From the NCBI GenBank assembly GCA_032718865.1, contig JALUTQ010000040.1, positions 930,001-994,000 of the forward strand: a stretch of DNA of 64,000 nucleotides, read 5' to 3'. Of the stretch, positions 56,211 to 64,000 are shown in pieces. The stretch comes from Tilletia caries. Taxonomy: Eukaryota > Basidiomycota > Exobasidiomycetes > Tilletiales > Tilletiaceae. The position numbers and the translations under genes were made by a program. Each line of letters starts with the position of its first letter. Position 1 is the stretch's first letter. The notes beneath the pieces are model-generated. The model was given only the letters and a program-made list of their open reading frames with translations, made no database searches and was not told the origin of the DNA.

Positions 56211-57713
56211 ATGCCGCGACTCGATTTGCGTCTGTCTGAGATCGCCCCATTCAGAAATCCGACGGCCTCCCTTCCAAGACTCAAGGCAGAACCGACCTTG
56301 GAGACCCTCGACAAGGCCCTCCTCCAGCTCTGCGTCTACTATGCGCCTTCCCTCCTCCCTCCCAAGATCCGAGATGACTTGGCTTGCGAAGCTGCCGCGG
56401 AGGATTCGATCGATCCGATCCGGGCGGATGTAAACGAACGACGGTATGCGGGTAGTTGGCTGATGAAACTCATCGCCCTGGAAGCAGGTTGGCTACGGGA
56501 TCAAGGCGTCTCTGATGCAGAGCGGGAAAACATCATCGACAGGGCTGGCCAAGTCGTCGCTGCAGAGGCACAGATTGATGGTGAGCTTTGCGTATGGACA
56601 AGGTACCTTTTTTCGCCTCTTACCAAGGTTAAATGCGTTAAATCTTCGTCCACAGAATCGGAGGCGGAAGCCATTTTCCGGACTTTTATCTTTCCCCTCA
56701 CCTTCAAATCGACCGGCGTCGGCTCAAGCACGCTGACATTCTCGCACGAAGCTGCAGAGCGGATGCAAGCTTCAAGCGAAGCCCCGACCTCTCCCAGCTC
56801 GGAGCGACATCAAAAATTCGTCACCGTCAGATTGCGAGATGAGCCCCTGCCTCCATCCGTGGACGATCAGAGCGAAAGTGCTGGCTCGGGTCGCCAAGAA
56901 GACGGTGTCGAACGCTCCAAACTGGCAAGCTACCAGGCTGCGACAGCTGTTGGGGTGCAGACATGGGCAGCCGCTGCATTTCTGTCCGACTGGCTTTTGA
57001 AGGACATTACAAGATTACATCCGAGCTTGTTGTCGTCGGCAGAACGAAGCTATTCGTCAACTTCGCATCCCTTCCGAACCCTCGAGCTTGGAGCAGGGAC
57101 AGGTCTGGTCGGGCTTGCCCTCGCGAAACACTTCTCAAAGCAGCAATCCGATCGGGCTTATCAAGTCTGCCTGACGGACATTCATGAGCAAGTCTTGGAC
57201 AACCTGAGATTCAACGTCGACGAGAATCGAGAGGACGCTTCTGTGCAGCCTGCAGTCCAAATGCAGGTCGAAAGTTTGGACTGGGAAGAAGTCCACACCT
57301 GTTACACCGCAGGAGAAACCCAAGACATTCAAACTCCTCAGCGATGGTGGTCGGCTCAGCGAGGCTCGTGGCCGTCGATCACAGCGGCGGACTGCATCTA
57401 CTCTCCAGATCACGCAAGATGGCTGGCTTCCACAATGGCGTACCTCCTCTGCACACCCGACACCGATCCCGACGCACGCGCCGTGATGATCATGGCGAAT
57501 CGAACCCGAGGTCGATTCGGCGAGTGGGAGCTCCGGCGCTCTGTCGAGAGTGCTTTCGCGGCGGATCGAGCCTCTGCACCATCGGAGCGCTACCGGCTGA
57601 CGATCGTCGACCGCGTCGAACTGCCACGCGTTCGTGGCTTGGGACGAGACGACGAAGATGGGTACGTCGTTTGGACGTTTGCGTTCCGACCACTGGAGAA
57701 AACGGACGCCTGA
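56211..57713 (+). CDS. Seven-beta-strand lysine-methyltransferase-like protein
   Basis: Start ATG at 56211 (MPRLDLRLSEIAPF); in-frame codons upstream lack an ATG. One probable 75-nt intron (56581-56655, GTGAGC...CCACAG) lies in the open frame; without it the protein has 475 residues. The AdoMet-binding core is FRTLELGAGTGLVGLALAKHF (motif I), then VCLTDIHEQVLDNLRFNV (post I), SLDWEE and AADCIYSPDHARWLASTM, as in the METTL21/FAM86/Efm group that methylates lysines of elongation factors and other proteins. The N-terminal helical part (RLDLRLSEIAPF...LDKALLQLCVYYAP) resembles yeast Efm2-type proteins, but I do not assign the substrate. Confidence 0.8.
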   Translation: MPRLDLRLSEIAPFRNPTASLPRLKAEPTLETLDKALLQLCVYYAPSLLPPKIRDDLACEAAAEDSIDPIRADVNERRYAGSWLMKLIALEAGWLRDQGVSDAERENIIDRAGQVVAAEAQIDGELCVWTRYLFSPLTKVKCVKSSSTESEAEAIFRTFIFPLTFKSTGVGSSTLTFSHEAAERMQASSEAPTSPSSERHQKFVTVRLRDEPLPPSVDDQSESAGSGRQEDGVERSKLASYQAATAVGVQTWAAAAFLSDWLLKDITRLHPSLLSSAERSYSSTSHPFRTLELGAGTGLVGLALAKHFSKQQSDRAYQVCLTDIHEQVLDNLRFNVDENREDASVQPAVQMQVESLDWEEVHTCYTAGETQDIQTPQRWWSAQRGSWPSITAADCIYSPDHARWLASTMAYLLCTPDTDPDARAVMIMANRTRGRFGEWELRRSVESAFAADRASAPSERYRLTIVDRVELPRVRGLGRDDEDGYVVWTFAFRPLEKTDA

Positions 57714-58270
57714 AATTCTAAGCAAGTAAGATACATATGAACGAGGTGAATATATTCGTACACAACTGCAGTTTGCACCTGGTTCCTCCTGACCGCTCGT
57801 CATATGGACTGCACTACATACTCACTGCGCTCGTTGGAGGTGATCCTTCATAGGAAAAACTGGCTGCTTCGAGTGCCAACCGCCCACTGACCCACTTCGC
57901 TCATCAACTCCTCCCCTTGCTGCCGCCTGACGACTACTTCCCGCAATTCCCTCCCTCCAACACGCGCAGCCGCAACGCTTGACGACGGCACATGCCACAA
58001 CTGATTTACCGCTGCGACACTGTAGATGTCATGTCCTCAAGGTTCAAGGTGTCGCAGCGTCGCAGCATCTGGTCTATCCGGAGCATCTAGCCAGCAAGGT
58101 GGTCTGTGCAGTGCAATCCGGCTATCATGTAGTAGCCTACAGCCGGCCCAACTTCCCCAGGTTCCCGCGTCTCCCCCATATGTAGCCCTGCTTCCCGACT
58201 TCCATCTTCATCCTTCCCCCATCGCTTCCTGCTTCCCCTTACCTTACCCTGGCCCAAACCTATCGCTGCC
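57714..58270. other. Intergenic region methyltransferase / enoyl-CoA isomerase
   Basis: These 557 bp between two plus-strand genes are pyrimidine-rich before the next start (cttcccccatcgcttcctgc...). No gene seen. Confidence 0.5.
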
Positions 58271-59380
58271 ATGTCCGGTGCTAACATCGCATCTGTCTTC
58301 TCCAAGCTGCCCGTGTTCAAGAACATCGTGCTCACCCGCTATGCGCCCTTGCCCACCCTCGTCCTGTTCGAGCTCAACGATCCCGCGACGGGCAACTCCA
58401 TGTCGGTCAACATGGTCGCCGACTGGATCTCCGCCTTGAAGTTCTGTCAGTCGGAATCGACCGTACACGCCGTCGTCGTGTCTGGCTGCATCAACGAGCG
58501 CGCCTCGGATGAGCGAGCGCTGTTCTGCTCAGGGGCAAGCTTGACGGCTCGGGGGGTCATGCCGAAGGAGGACGGGACCGCGGCGCCTGCGCGCAGTGTG
58601 AAGGAGTGCCGGCAGTTCACCTCGGCGAGTCGGGCCCTTGTTGATGCCTTCATTGACTTCCCTAAGCTGCTCATCGGCGCGATCAATGGTGCGTTTGTGC
58701 TTTCTCAAAACTCCCCTACCATGACAGAGTCCCTGCTGACACTTCTTTCGTTATGTGCTCACAGGTCATGCGTATGGTCTTTCAGTGACCACAGCTTCTT
58801 TCTACGACGAGGTATTCGCCCTACCAGGCCGAGTATTCAAGACCCCATTTGCTGACATCGGTCTTTGCGCAGAAGGCTGCTCGTCCCGCGTGAGTTCGTA
58901 TCTACAAAGAAAGCAAATAACGCAATCTAATTCTTTCTCCTGTTCTTGTCCGTCCAGCTCTTTCCTGAGATTCTCGGACCAACGCTGACGGCTCGCCTGC
59001 TCTATTGGTCCGATGAGGTAAAATCCGAAGAGCTTTTGCCCTCCGGATTCGTGTCCGAGGTAGTGCCGCCCTCCAAAGCCGACCCGCGCACTCTGCACAC
59101 ATACGCCCTCTCACGTCTCGCCGATCGACTTGGCGTCCCTGCCAATCCCACGGATGCGCTCAAGCCGGGTGGGTACACCAAGCTGAGTTACGCCTCCATC
59201 TTGCGGTCTAAGGCGTTGCGTCGCGATCAGTTGGCGCGGGCCGAGTTGCATCGGCTTAACGAGAAGGAGATGGAGAGTGTAACACAAATCATGGCGTCCG
59301 AGGAGTTCCCACTTGGCGTACTTCGCTTCGCGAACAGGCAAGCGGAGAAGAAGAAGGCCGCGGCTGCTTCTAAGCTATAG
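58271..59380 (+). CDS. Peroxisomal enoyl-CoA isomerase/hydratase, ECI2-like
   Basis: Crotonase-fold enzyme of fatty-acid beta-oxidation. Three exons (58271-58688, 58765-58889, 58958-59380) give 321 residues in phase. Landmarks are TLVLFELNDPATGNSMSV, the oxyanion-hole loop FCSGASL, LLIGAINGHAYGLSV, and FADIGLCAEGCSSRLFPEILG. The Glu in AEGCSS aligns with the catalytic acid of delta3,delta2-enoyl-CoA isomerases. The protein ends in SKL, a canonical type-1 peroxisomal targeting signal. It could act as an isomerase for unsaturated acyl-CoA or as a dienoyl isomerase; the pattern favours the ECI2 side. Length fits the fungal family. Confidence 0.9.
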
Positions 59381-59862
59381 CGTGACTGCGTTTCCCATGC
59401 TTCATCTTCGGACAATCTCAAGCTGGACTTCCAAACTTTACTGTACTTCAACCAGTGGAACGCACCAGGATTGTTTTCCAGACCAGCTGAAGGTGTGCTT
59501 TGGATTGTGAGGACCTGCCAGAGGGAGAAGATCGAGAGGCGAAGCGAACGAACGAAACGGCTGACAAGAAAAGTACAACACGCGAAGAGAGAGCGAGTCA
59601 GAGGAACGAGAGCGACAAGAAAGGATGTGGCGAGGCGTGGTGCTAAGTATGTAGTTTGCGACGGGAGAGTTGAATTAGGGGATTGAGAGACGATCATTGG
59701 GGGAAGACGAGGCAAAGGGAAAACAGAAGCCGAACTAGAATGGTTCAAGTGACGCGTCCCTGACGGTCCTTGCAGCTGGACTCCCCAGGCCACTCTGCCG
59801 ATTCGGGCCTGCCCAAAAGACCGAGAGGGTATGAAGAACCAGCCATGAGGAGGAGTTTGCCC
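59381..59862. other. Convergent intergenic region
   Basis: These 482 bp hold the 3' ends of the isomerase gene (+) and of the unknown gene (-). Nothing else seen. Confidence 0.5.
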
Positions 59863-62592
59863 TCAGAGCACCGGAACTGATGATTGACCTCGCGAAAGTG
59901 CCGGCCGCAGCGCTGCCGTGTTGAACACGGGTGACCGTTCCATGATGGGCGAATGGACGTCTTGCATGGACACGTACGAGCTCCACCCCATACCCTCCCC
60001 CTGCTCATCTTCCCCCTCTCCATCATCATCCCCATCCTCGCTGCCCGAATCAACAACGGCCGAAAAGCCGGCCTGGCCCCTTCTCCTCCATCCCGAGAAT
60101 CCAGATTCGGACGCCTCGCTGTCCGGCAGGGTGAAACCGCTGCTCTCCGGCCGGTCTGTCCGAGTCGCGATGGAGGACGAAGAGAGACCGGAAGGCCAGA
60201 CGAGGAAGGAGAGCGAGGACGAGAGGGAACTTGGTCGTCGGACCCTCTCAGCACCCTTGGACTGAGCGGTAGCCGCAGCAGATAGACTGGACGCGCCGAA
60301 CTCCCTCGTCGATGTCGATGTTTCGAAAGCTGCGGCGGCCAGACCCTTCTTCGGCGACGAAGGAAGCCTCCATGAATGCGCGCCGTCGTGCGTCTCCAGG
60401 GGGAAAGGCTCACGAGCACGAACGTACGCGAGCGATTCCAGCCTCTCCCGCTCCCGTCCCGAAAACCTGGGCATTTCCGCCGGAATGGCCAAATTAGCAC
60501 TTCCACCACTATGCTTGTGGGCCCGACCCATCGAGCTCGCGGCCATCGTGCTGGAAGGGAACTTGGCTGACTTCTTTTCCTCAAAGAAGAGCGAAGTCGG
60601 GGTGTGCCTCCGAATGGCGGGAGTGTTGGCGATCCTCTCATCAGCTGAGCCAGACGAGCAAGAACTGGCGCTGGATGTCGTGCATGCACTCAGCGGAGGC
60701 AAATCCAGGAAGGAACCTGCTGGCGAGGACGATTCGTACGTGGCGGACGAAGTCGTCCTGTCCTGCTTCGAAGATAATCTTCGCTTCCGGTTGGCCAGTT
60801 CGGTGTCAATCGGCATCAGAAGCTCGGTCCGCTTCGATGAGGATGACGCCGAGGTCAGTGTCTGCGTTCGTCGGAAGGAGCTGCGAGTCGGGGAGCTCTG
60901 GGTGAGGGTGTGGATGGGCAAGCTTGCGTCCCAAGTAGACATCGTCGCCAGGCGGTTTGAATGGTAGGCACCCGTAGGAGTGTTTTGTGACTGCTGTTGC
61001 TGCTCATAATGAACCTGCGCACTGCGCGGCGAGTTCATGATAGACGCAGGGACCGGCTCGCGGAATTCTTTGTATTGAGGCAAGTATCCCCTGGGCAACG
61101 AATTGGCGCGCCGCGGTCCAGTACCAGCACCCGCACCACTGCGGCCGAGCGACCGAGCTGCGACTGATTCATTCATGATGACAGTGTTGAAGATTGGATC
61201 CAGGCGAGAATTGGGTGAGAATGGTGGCTTGAGGTTGGATTTGGATGGAGAACCTGGCTGAACCTGCAGCCAAGGACGTGAGGACGAGGGAGTGTGGGTG
61301 AAGTAGGAGGCGTGCGGTTGAAGTTCGATGACCCCACTGTTGCTGACCGGTAGACAGTGGGCAACCGACGATATCGACATCTTGTTCGAACAGGAACTGA
61401 CTGTCCTGATCCGGGCAGGAGGACGGAAGATCAGAGACTCAGAGGCCAGGACAGAGGAGAGGTCCGGCATCGTTGCGGACGTTGGAATACCACTGAAACT
61501 TCCCGATGAGCCTATTCCGCCTTGAAGGGTATGAATCGACCTCCCGCTCATCGACGATGGCATGGCTAAGGCGGCGGGAGCAAACGGATTCCGGAATTGT
61601 GGTGCTGCCGCTGTCTGTTGCTCAGCTGCTCTCCCATCGATATTGTCAAGGCAGGTGGCAACGACGGCGCTGACCGCTGTTGTCGTCGCAGCCTTTTTGG
61701 GACTTGTTGACGTGGATGTCCCCAGAGTCGCCTTATTACGCTCCATGAGGCCGAGGACACTCATGGGACCGAGCAGAGTGGAGGCCGACTGGCTACGCGT
61801 ATGTCGACTTCTCGCCTGTCCAGTAGTCGTCGTTGATGCGGCCGTCGTGGAGGAGGTGTGAATGGTATTGCTTCGCATCGTCATGGTCCTGAACCGAGGC
61901 GGGGGAAGCATCAAACCCCCTTCGATGTCGTCGTTCTCGTGGACTGGGGCCAATTGACCTAAGCGAGGCGAACCTGTCATTGCCCTCGATGCTGACGCCA
62001 GAATGGAGGCTCGCGAGGCGGGTCGTTGGGTTGGGACATCGGGTCCTGCCGCCTGTCCCGCCTTGACCAGTCTTTTGACGGGGTCAGTTTCCGGAAACGC
62101 CATCGCCTCGACCGATCCTGTTCTAGGTGGATGTGCGCTGGGAGAAAGAGCCGCGAGCGAAGGAGATGGGGCGTTTATATGGGCCGGAGGTACCGGTTTC
62201 CCTGGACTGCTTACGCTGGAGCGTGGCGAGTCGGACAGCGAAGCGGTGTACGATTTTGACCGCGGCACGGCCTCAGACGGCAACTGTGTCTGCGGTACCG
62301 GCGACGTGAGCCAGGACAGGTCCCGGGGAGTGGCGCTGGCTGAGCTGCAGCTGTGCGACCGTATGCGCGTCATGAGAGGCGCCTCCTGCCCTACTACCGC
62401 CTCATTCCCGTTTGGTGCCAACCCTTGTGTCTCGACTGCCGCCTCATCATGGACCAATGGCGATGGGATCTGCTGAGTGGTGAAGGACATGGCGGCTGTG
62501 AGCGAGCCCCATCCTGAGACGGCACAAGTGCCGATGGACTGCAGCGTGGGACTGGATGGAATGAGATCAAACGTTGCCTGCAGAGCGTTCAT
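59863..62592 (-). CDS. Serine-rich protein of unknown function
   Basis: The frame from ATG 62592 (MNALQATFDLIPSSP) to the stop at 59863 encodes 909 residues with no evident intron. An open frame continues upstream to 62898 but starts only at a non-ATG codon. The protein is Ser/Thr/Pro-rich throughout, with an Arg-rich, basic character and short motifs such as RSHSCSSAS, RSKSYTASLSDSP and RSNTIHTSS, which suggest many phosphorylation sites. Two short ordered-looking parts stand out: GLMERNKATLG in the middle and the C-terminal 40 residues (GWSSYVSMQDVHSPIMERSPVFN). A long acidic run (EDGDDDGEGEDEQGEG) precedes the latter. No catalytic domain, signal or membrane segment is seen. I do not recognise the family. 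Confidence 0.7.
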   Translation of the reverse strand: MNALQATFDLIPSSPTLQSIGTCAVSGWGSLTAAMSFTTQQIPSPLVHDEAAVETQGLAPNGNEAVVGQEAPLMTRIRSHSCSSASATPRDLSWLTSPVPQTQLPSEAVPRSKSYTASLSDSPRSSVSSPGKPVPPAHINAPSPSLAALSPSAHPPRTGSVEAMAFPETDPVKRLVKAGQAAGPDVPTQRPASRASILASASRAMTGSPRLGQLAPVHENDDIEGGLMLPPPRFRTMTMRSNTIHTSSTTAASTTTTGQARSRHTRSQSASTLLGPMSVLGLMERNKATLGTSTSTSPKKAATTTAVSAVVATCLDNIDGRAAEQQTAAAPQFRNPFAPAALAMPSSMSGRSIHTLQGGIGSSGSFSGIPTSATMPDLSSVLASESLIFRPPARIRTVSSCSNKMSISSVAHCLPVSNSGVIELQPHASYFTHTPSSSRPWLQVQPGSPSKSNLKPPFSPNSRLDPIFNTVIMNESVAARSLGRSGAGAGTGPRRANSLPRGYLPQYKEFREPVPASIMNSPRSAQVHYEQQQQSQNTPTGAYHSNRLATMSTWDASLPIHTLTQSSPTRSSFRRTQTLTSASSSSKRTELLMPIDTELANRKRRLSSKQDRTTSSATYESSSPAGSFLDLPPLSACTTSSASSCSSGSADERIANTPAIRRHTPTSLFFEEKKSAKFPSSTMAASSMGRAHKHSGGSANLAIPAEMPRFSGRERERLESLAYVRAREPFPLETHDGAHSWRLPSSPKKGLAAAAFETSTSTREFGASSLSAAATAQSKGAERVRRPSSLSSSLSFLVWPSGLSSSSIATRTDRPESSGFTLPDSEASESGFSGWRRRGQAGFSAVVDSGSEDGDDDGEGEDEQGEGMGWSSYVSMQDVHSPIMERSPVFNTAALRPALSRGQSSVPVL

Positions 62593-64000
62593 GGCGCAGA
62601 GAAGAAACAAGAAGGTATGCCTTGTTTGGTACCTGTTTTGATGCAGCGTGACCGCCGAAAGGATGAAGTCTTGAGGGTGGAGACTGGCTACTCGGTAACC
62701 TTTGACTGTGTGAGGGCGACTTCCGAAACGACTGGGCGGGGGGAATGAGGACTGGTGCCTGCTGGCCAGTTTCGATGGGTGTCTGGATATGAACTGGAAA
62801 CGAAGAAGATGAGAAGAAGAGAGAGTGGGAAGAGGGAGAGAGAAGGTGAGAAGAGCAGTGAGAGACAGGAAACGGGGACTAGAGCGGTGCAGGGCCAAGA
62901 ATGTGGTAGAAGACGAGGATGAGGGTTCAGCTGAAGTGCTGGACTGGACGGAAAGATAGTCAACTGGGACAAACGATAAACATACACCAGTGTGAGAGAA
63001 TTAGCGAGTTCGGCCATAACAAGGCACAGCGTTCAAAATAGGTATGTACGCCGCCGCACCAGAGCCCCAGCCTTGGGTCTGGCGGAAGACCAGACACATA
63101 TCAGATGTCAGATGGGAGGCTTGCGCCCTTCAGTGCTTCGTGCCCCGTGTCATGGTTGTTAACCGTTCCTTCGCCGCGAGTAACATACCATCGTGCATAA
63201 TAAGTCCATATCGCCCATCGCGTCCTTGGCACCAGCGATACTGTACCACCGAAGAGACATGTCGGGGAACCCGCTGTCAGCTGTGTTTCCCCCGCACCTT
63301 GTCCATACTCCAGCCGTCGCTCGTCGGCAATCGGAGCCTTGCCATCTGTTCTAGGCCGAGCACGCGATCCTTCTCCTCCTTCATCATCTTCGTTGTCCTC
63401 GTCCTGCCGCGGGCGGTTTCCTGTTATAGCTGGTTCTGCACCAGGCCACCAGCGAGCGAGAAACCAGGGATGAAGCGTTTTGCTGTGACACCGTGCCAGC
63501 GAGCTCCTGGCTCCTGCGGAGACGTACTGTGATCCAAAGATGGCTGCAACGGTCGCCCGCAGGCCGCATGGGAAGAGAGGCGGTCAGGGCGTATCAGTGA
63601 TCAAAGGCAGCACATACAGCAACGACAGACGGAAGCACATCACCACTGTTCCAAAGAAGAACATGGTCGTCCGCTGGTTGCCAGGTCGGTTGTCGCCGTT
63701 GGGATGGACGAAGCAAGGTATCGATGGTTTAATCCACGCGACTAAACAAACATAAATGATAAGATAGCATTATGTAAGCATCTGCGCCTCACGCCTCATC
63801 TGGGTGATGGGTCCCGTCATTTCTTGAGGCAACCATTACTATTCTGCTGCCTTACTGCCCTTCCCGTGGACAGCGTCTGTTACATGCCAAGGTTCTCCCG
63901 CATCTTCTCACCTCGACTCTGCCCATCGGTGCCCACCACCACTGCCGCCGCTTCCATCCATTATTCTCACCCAGTCACCCTCTCAAGCCCGAAACCGAAG
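62593..64000. other. Upstream region of the unknown gene and window edge
   Basis: About 1.4 kb. The first 300 bp may be 5' leader of the minus-strand gene. Frames at 63044-63532 (+) and 63540-63755 (+) show no domain, splice pattern or convincing composition. A gene starting near the right edge cannot be excluded. Confidence 0.4.

Noticed and set aside
63044..63755. Two plus-strand frames near the right edge
   Set aside because: No start context, domain or composition that separates them from chance frames in GC-rich DNA.

Overview
The window reads as nuclear DNA of a filamentous or yeast-like fungus, most likely a basidiomycete. The genes are GC-rich and cut by many short introns (about 60-100 nt, GTGAGT/GTAAGT donors, CAG/TAG acceptors). 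One gene belongs to a large repetitive family that I know from basidiomycete genomes. I cannot fix the species or subphylum from sequence alone.

The left third (1-23,940) is accessory, transposon-rich DNA. A Ty3/gypsy-type LTR retrotransposon (outer element, about 1-13,440, its 5' LTR outside the window) was split inside its gag gene by a second, related retrotransposon (inner element, 280-7,398) with 274-bp LTRs and a 5-bp target duplication CCATC. The inner element itself carries an 871-bp non-autonomous hAT-like element (2,558-3,428) with 8-bp target duplications. Removing the insertions restores open frames. Both retrotransposons share an odd pol layout. The catalytic strand of RNase H (TDAS) sits in its usual place after reverse transcriptase, but the rest of RNase H (the E, D, D residues) lies at the extreme C terminus, after integrase and its GPY/F-like module. 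In the outer element an 83-nt phase-0 intron appears to join gag to pol in frame. Next to the outer LTR lies a multi-exon minus-strand gene of unknown function, then a large plus-strand multi-exon gene of the basidiomycete repetitive family (possibly transposase-derived, with some frame breaks). Four kilobases of gene-poor DNA follow, with 341-346-bp tandem repeats, a 24-bp tandem repeat and a distant 16-bp inverted repeat.

The right two thirds (23,941-62,592) is a normal gene-dense chromosome arm. In order: SAPS-family Sit4-phosphatase-associated protein (-), Hop1-like meiotic HORMA protein (-), LACTB2-like metallo-beta-lactamase (-), C-4 methylsterol oxidase Erg25 (-), ribosome-biogenesis WD40 protein Mak11 (-), TFIID subunit Taf4 (-), a classical protein tyrosine phosphatase (+), a secreted RlpA/double-psi-beta-barrel protein with a long low-complexity stalk (-), eIF2-alpha kinase Gcn2 (-), divergent from it a seven-beta-strand lysine-methyltransferase-like protein (+), a peroxisomal enoyl-CoA isomerase/hydratase ending in SKL (+), and a serine-rich protein of unknown function (-). 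These genes are not a pathway cluster; they are ordinary housekeeping neighbours. The last 1.4 kb shows no gene I can support.

Exon limits were placed by hand from splice motifs and reading frame, so individual boundaries may be off by a few bases; gene identities rest on motif recognition, not on searches.
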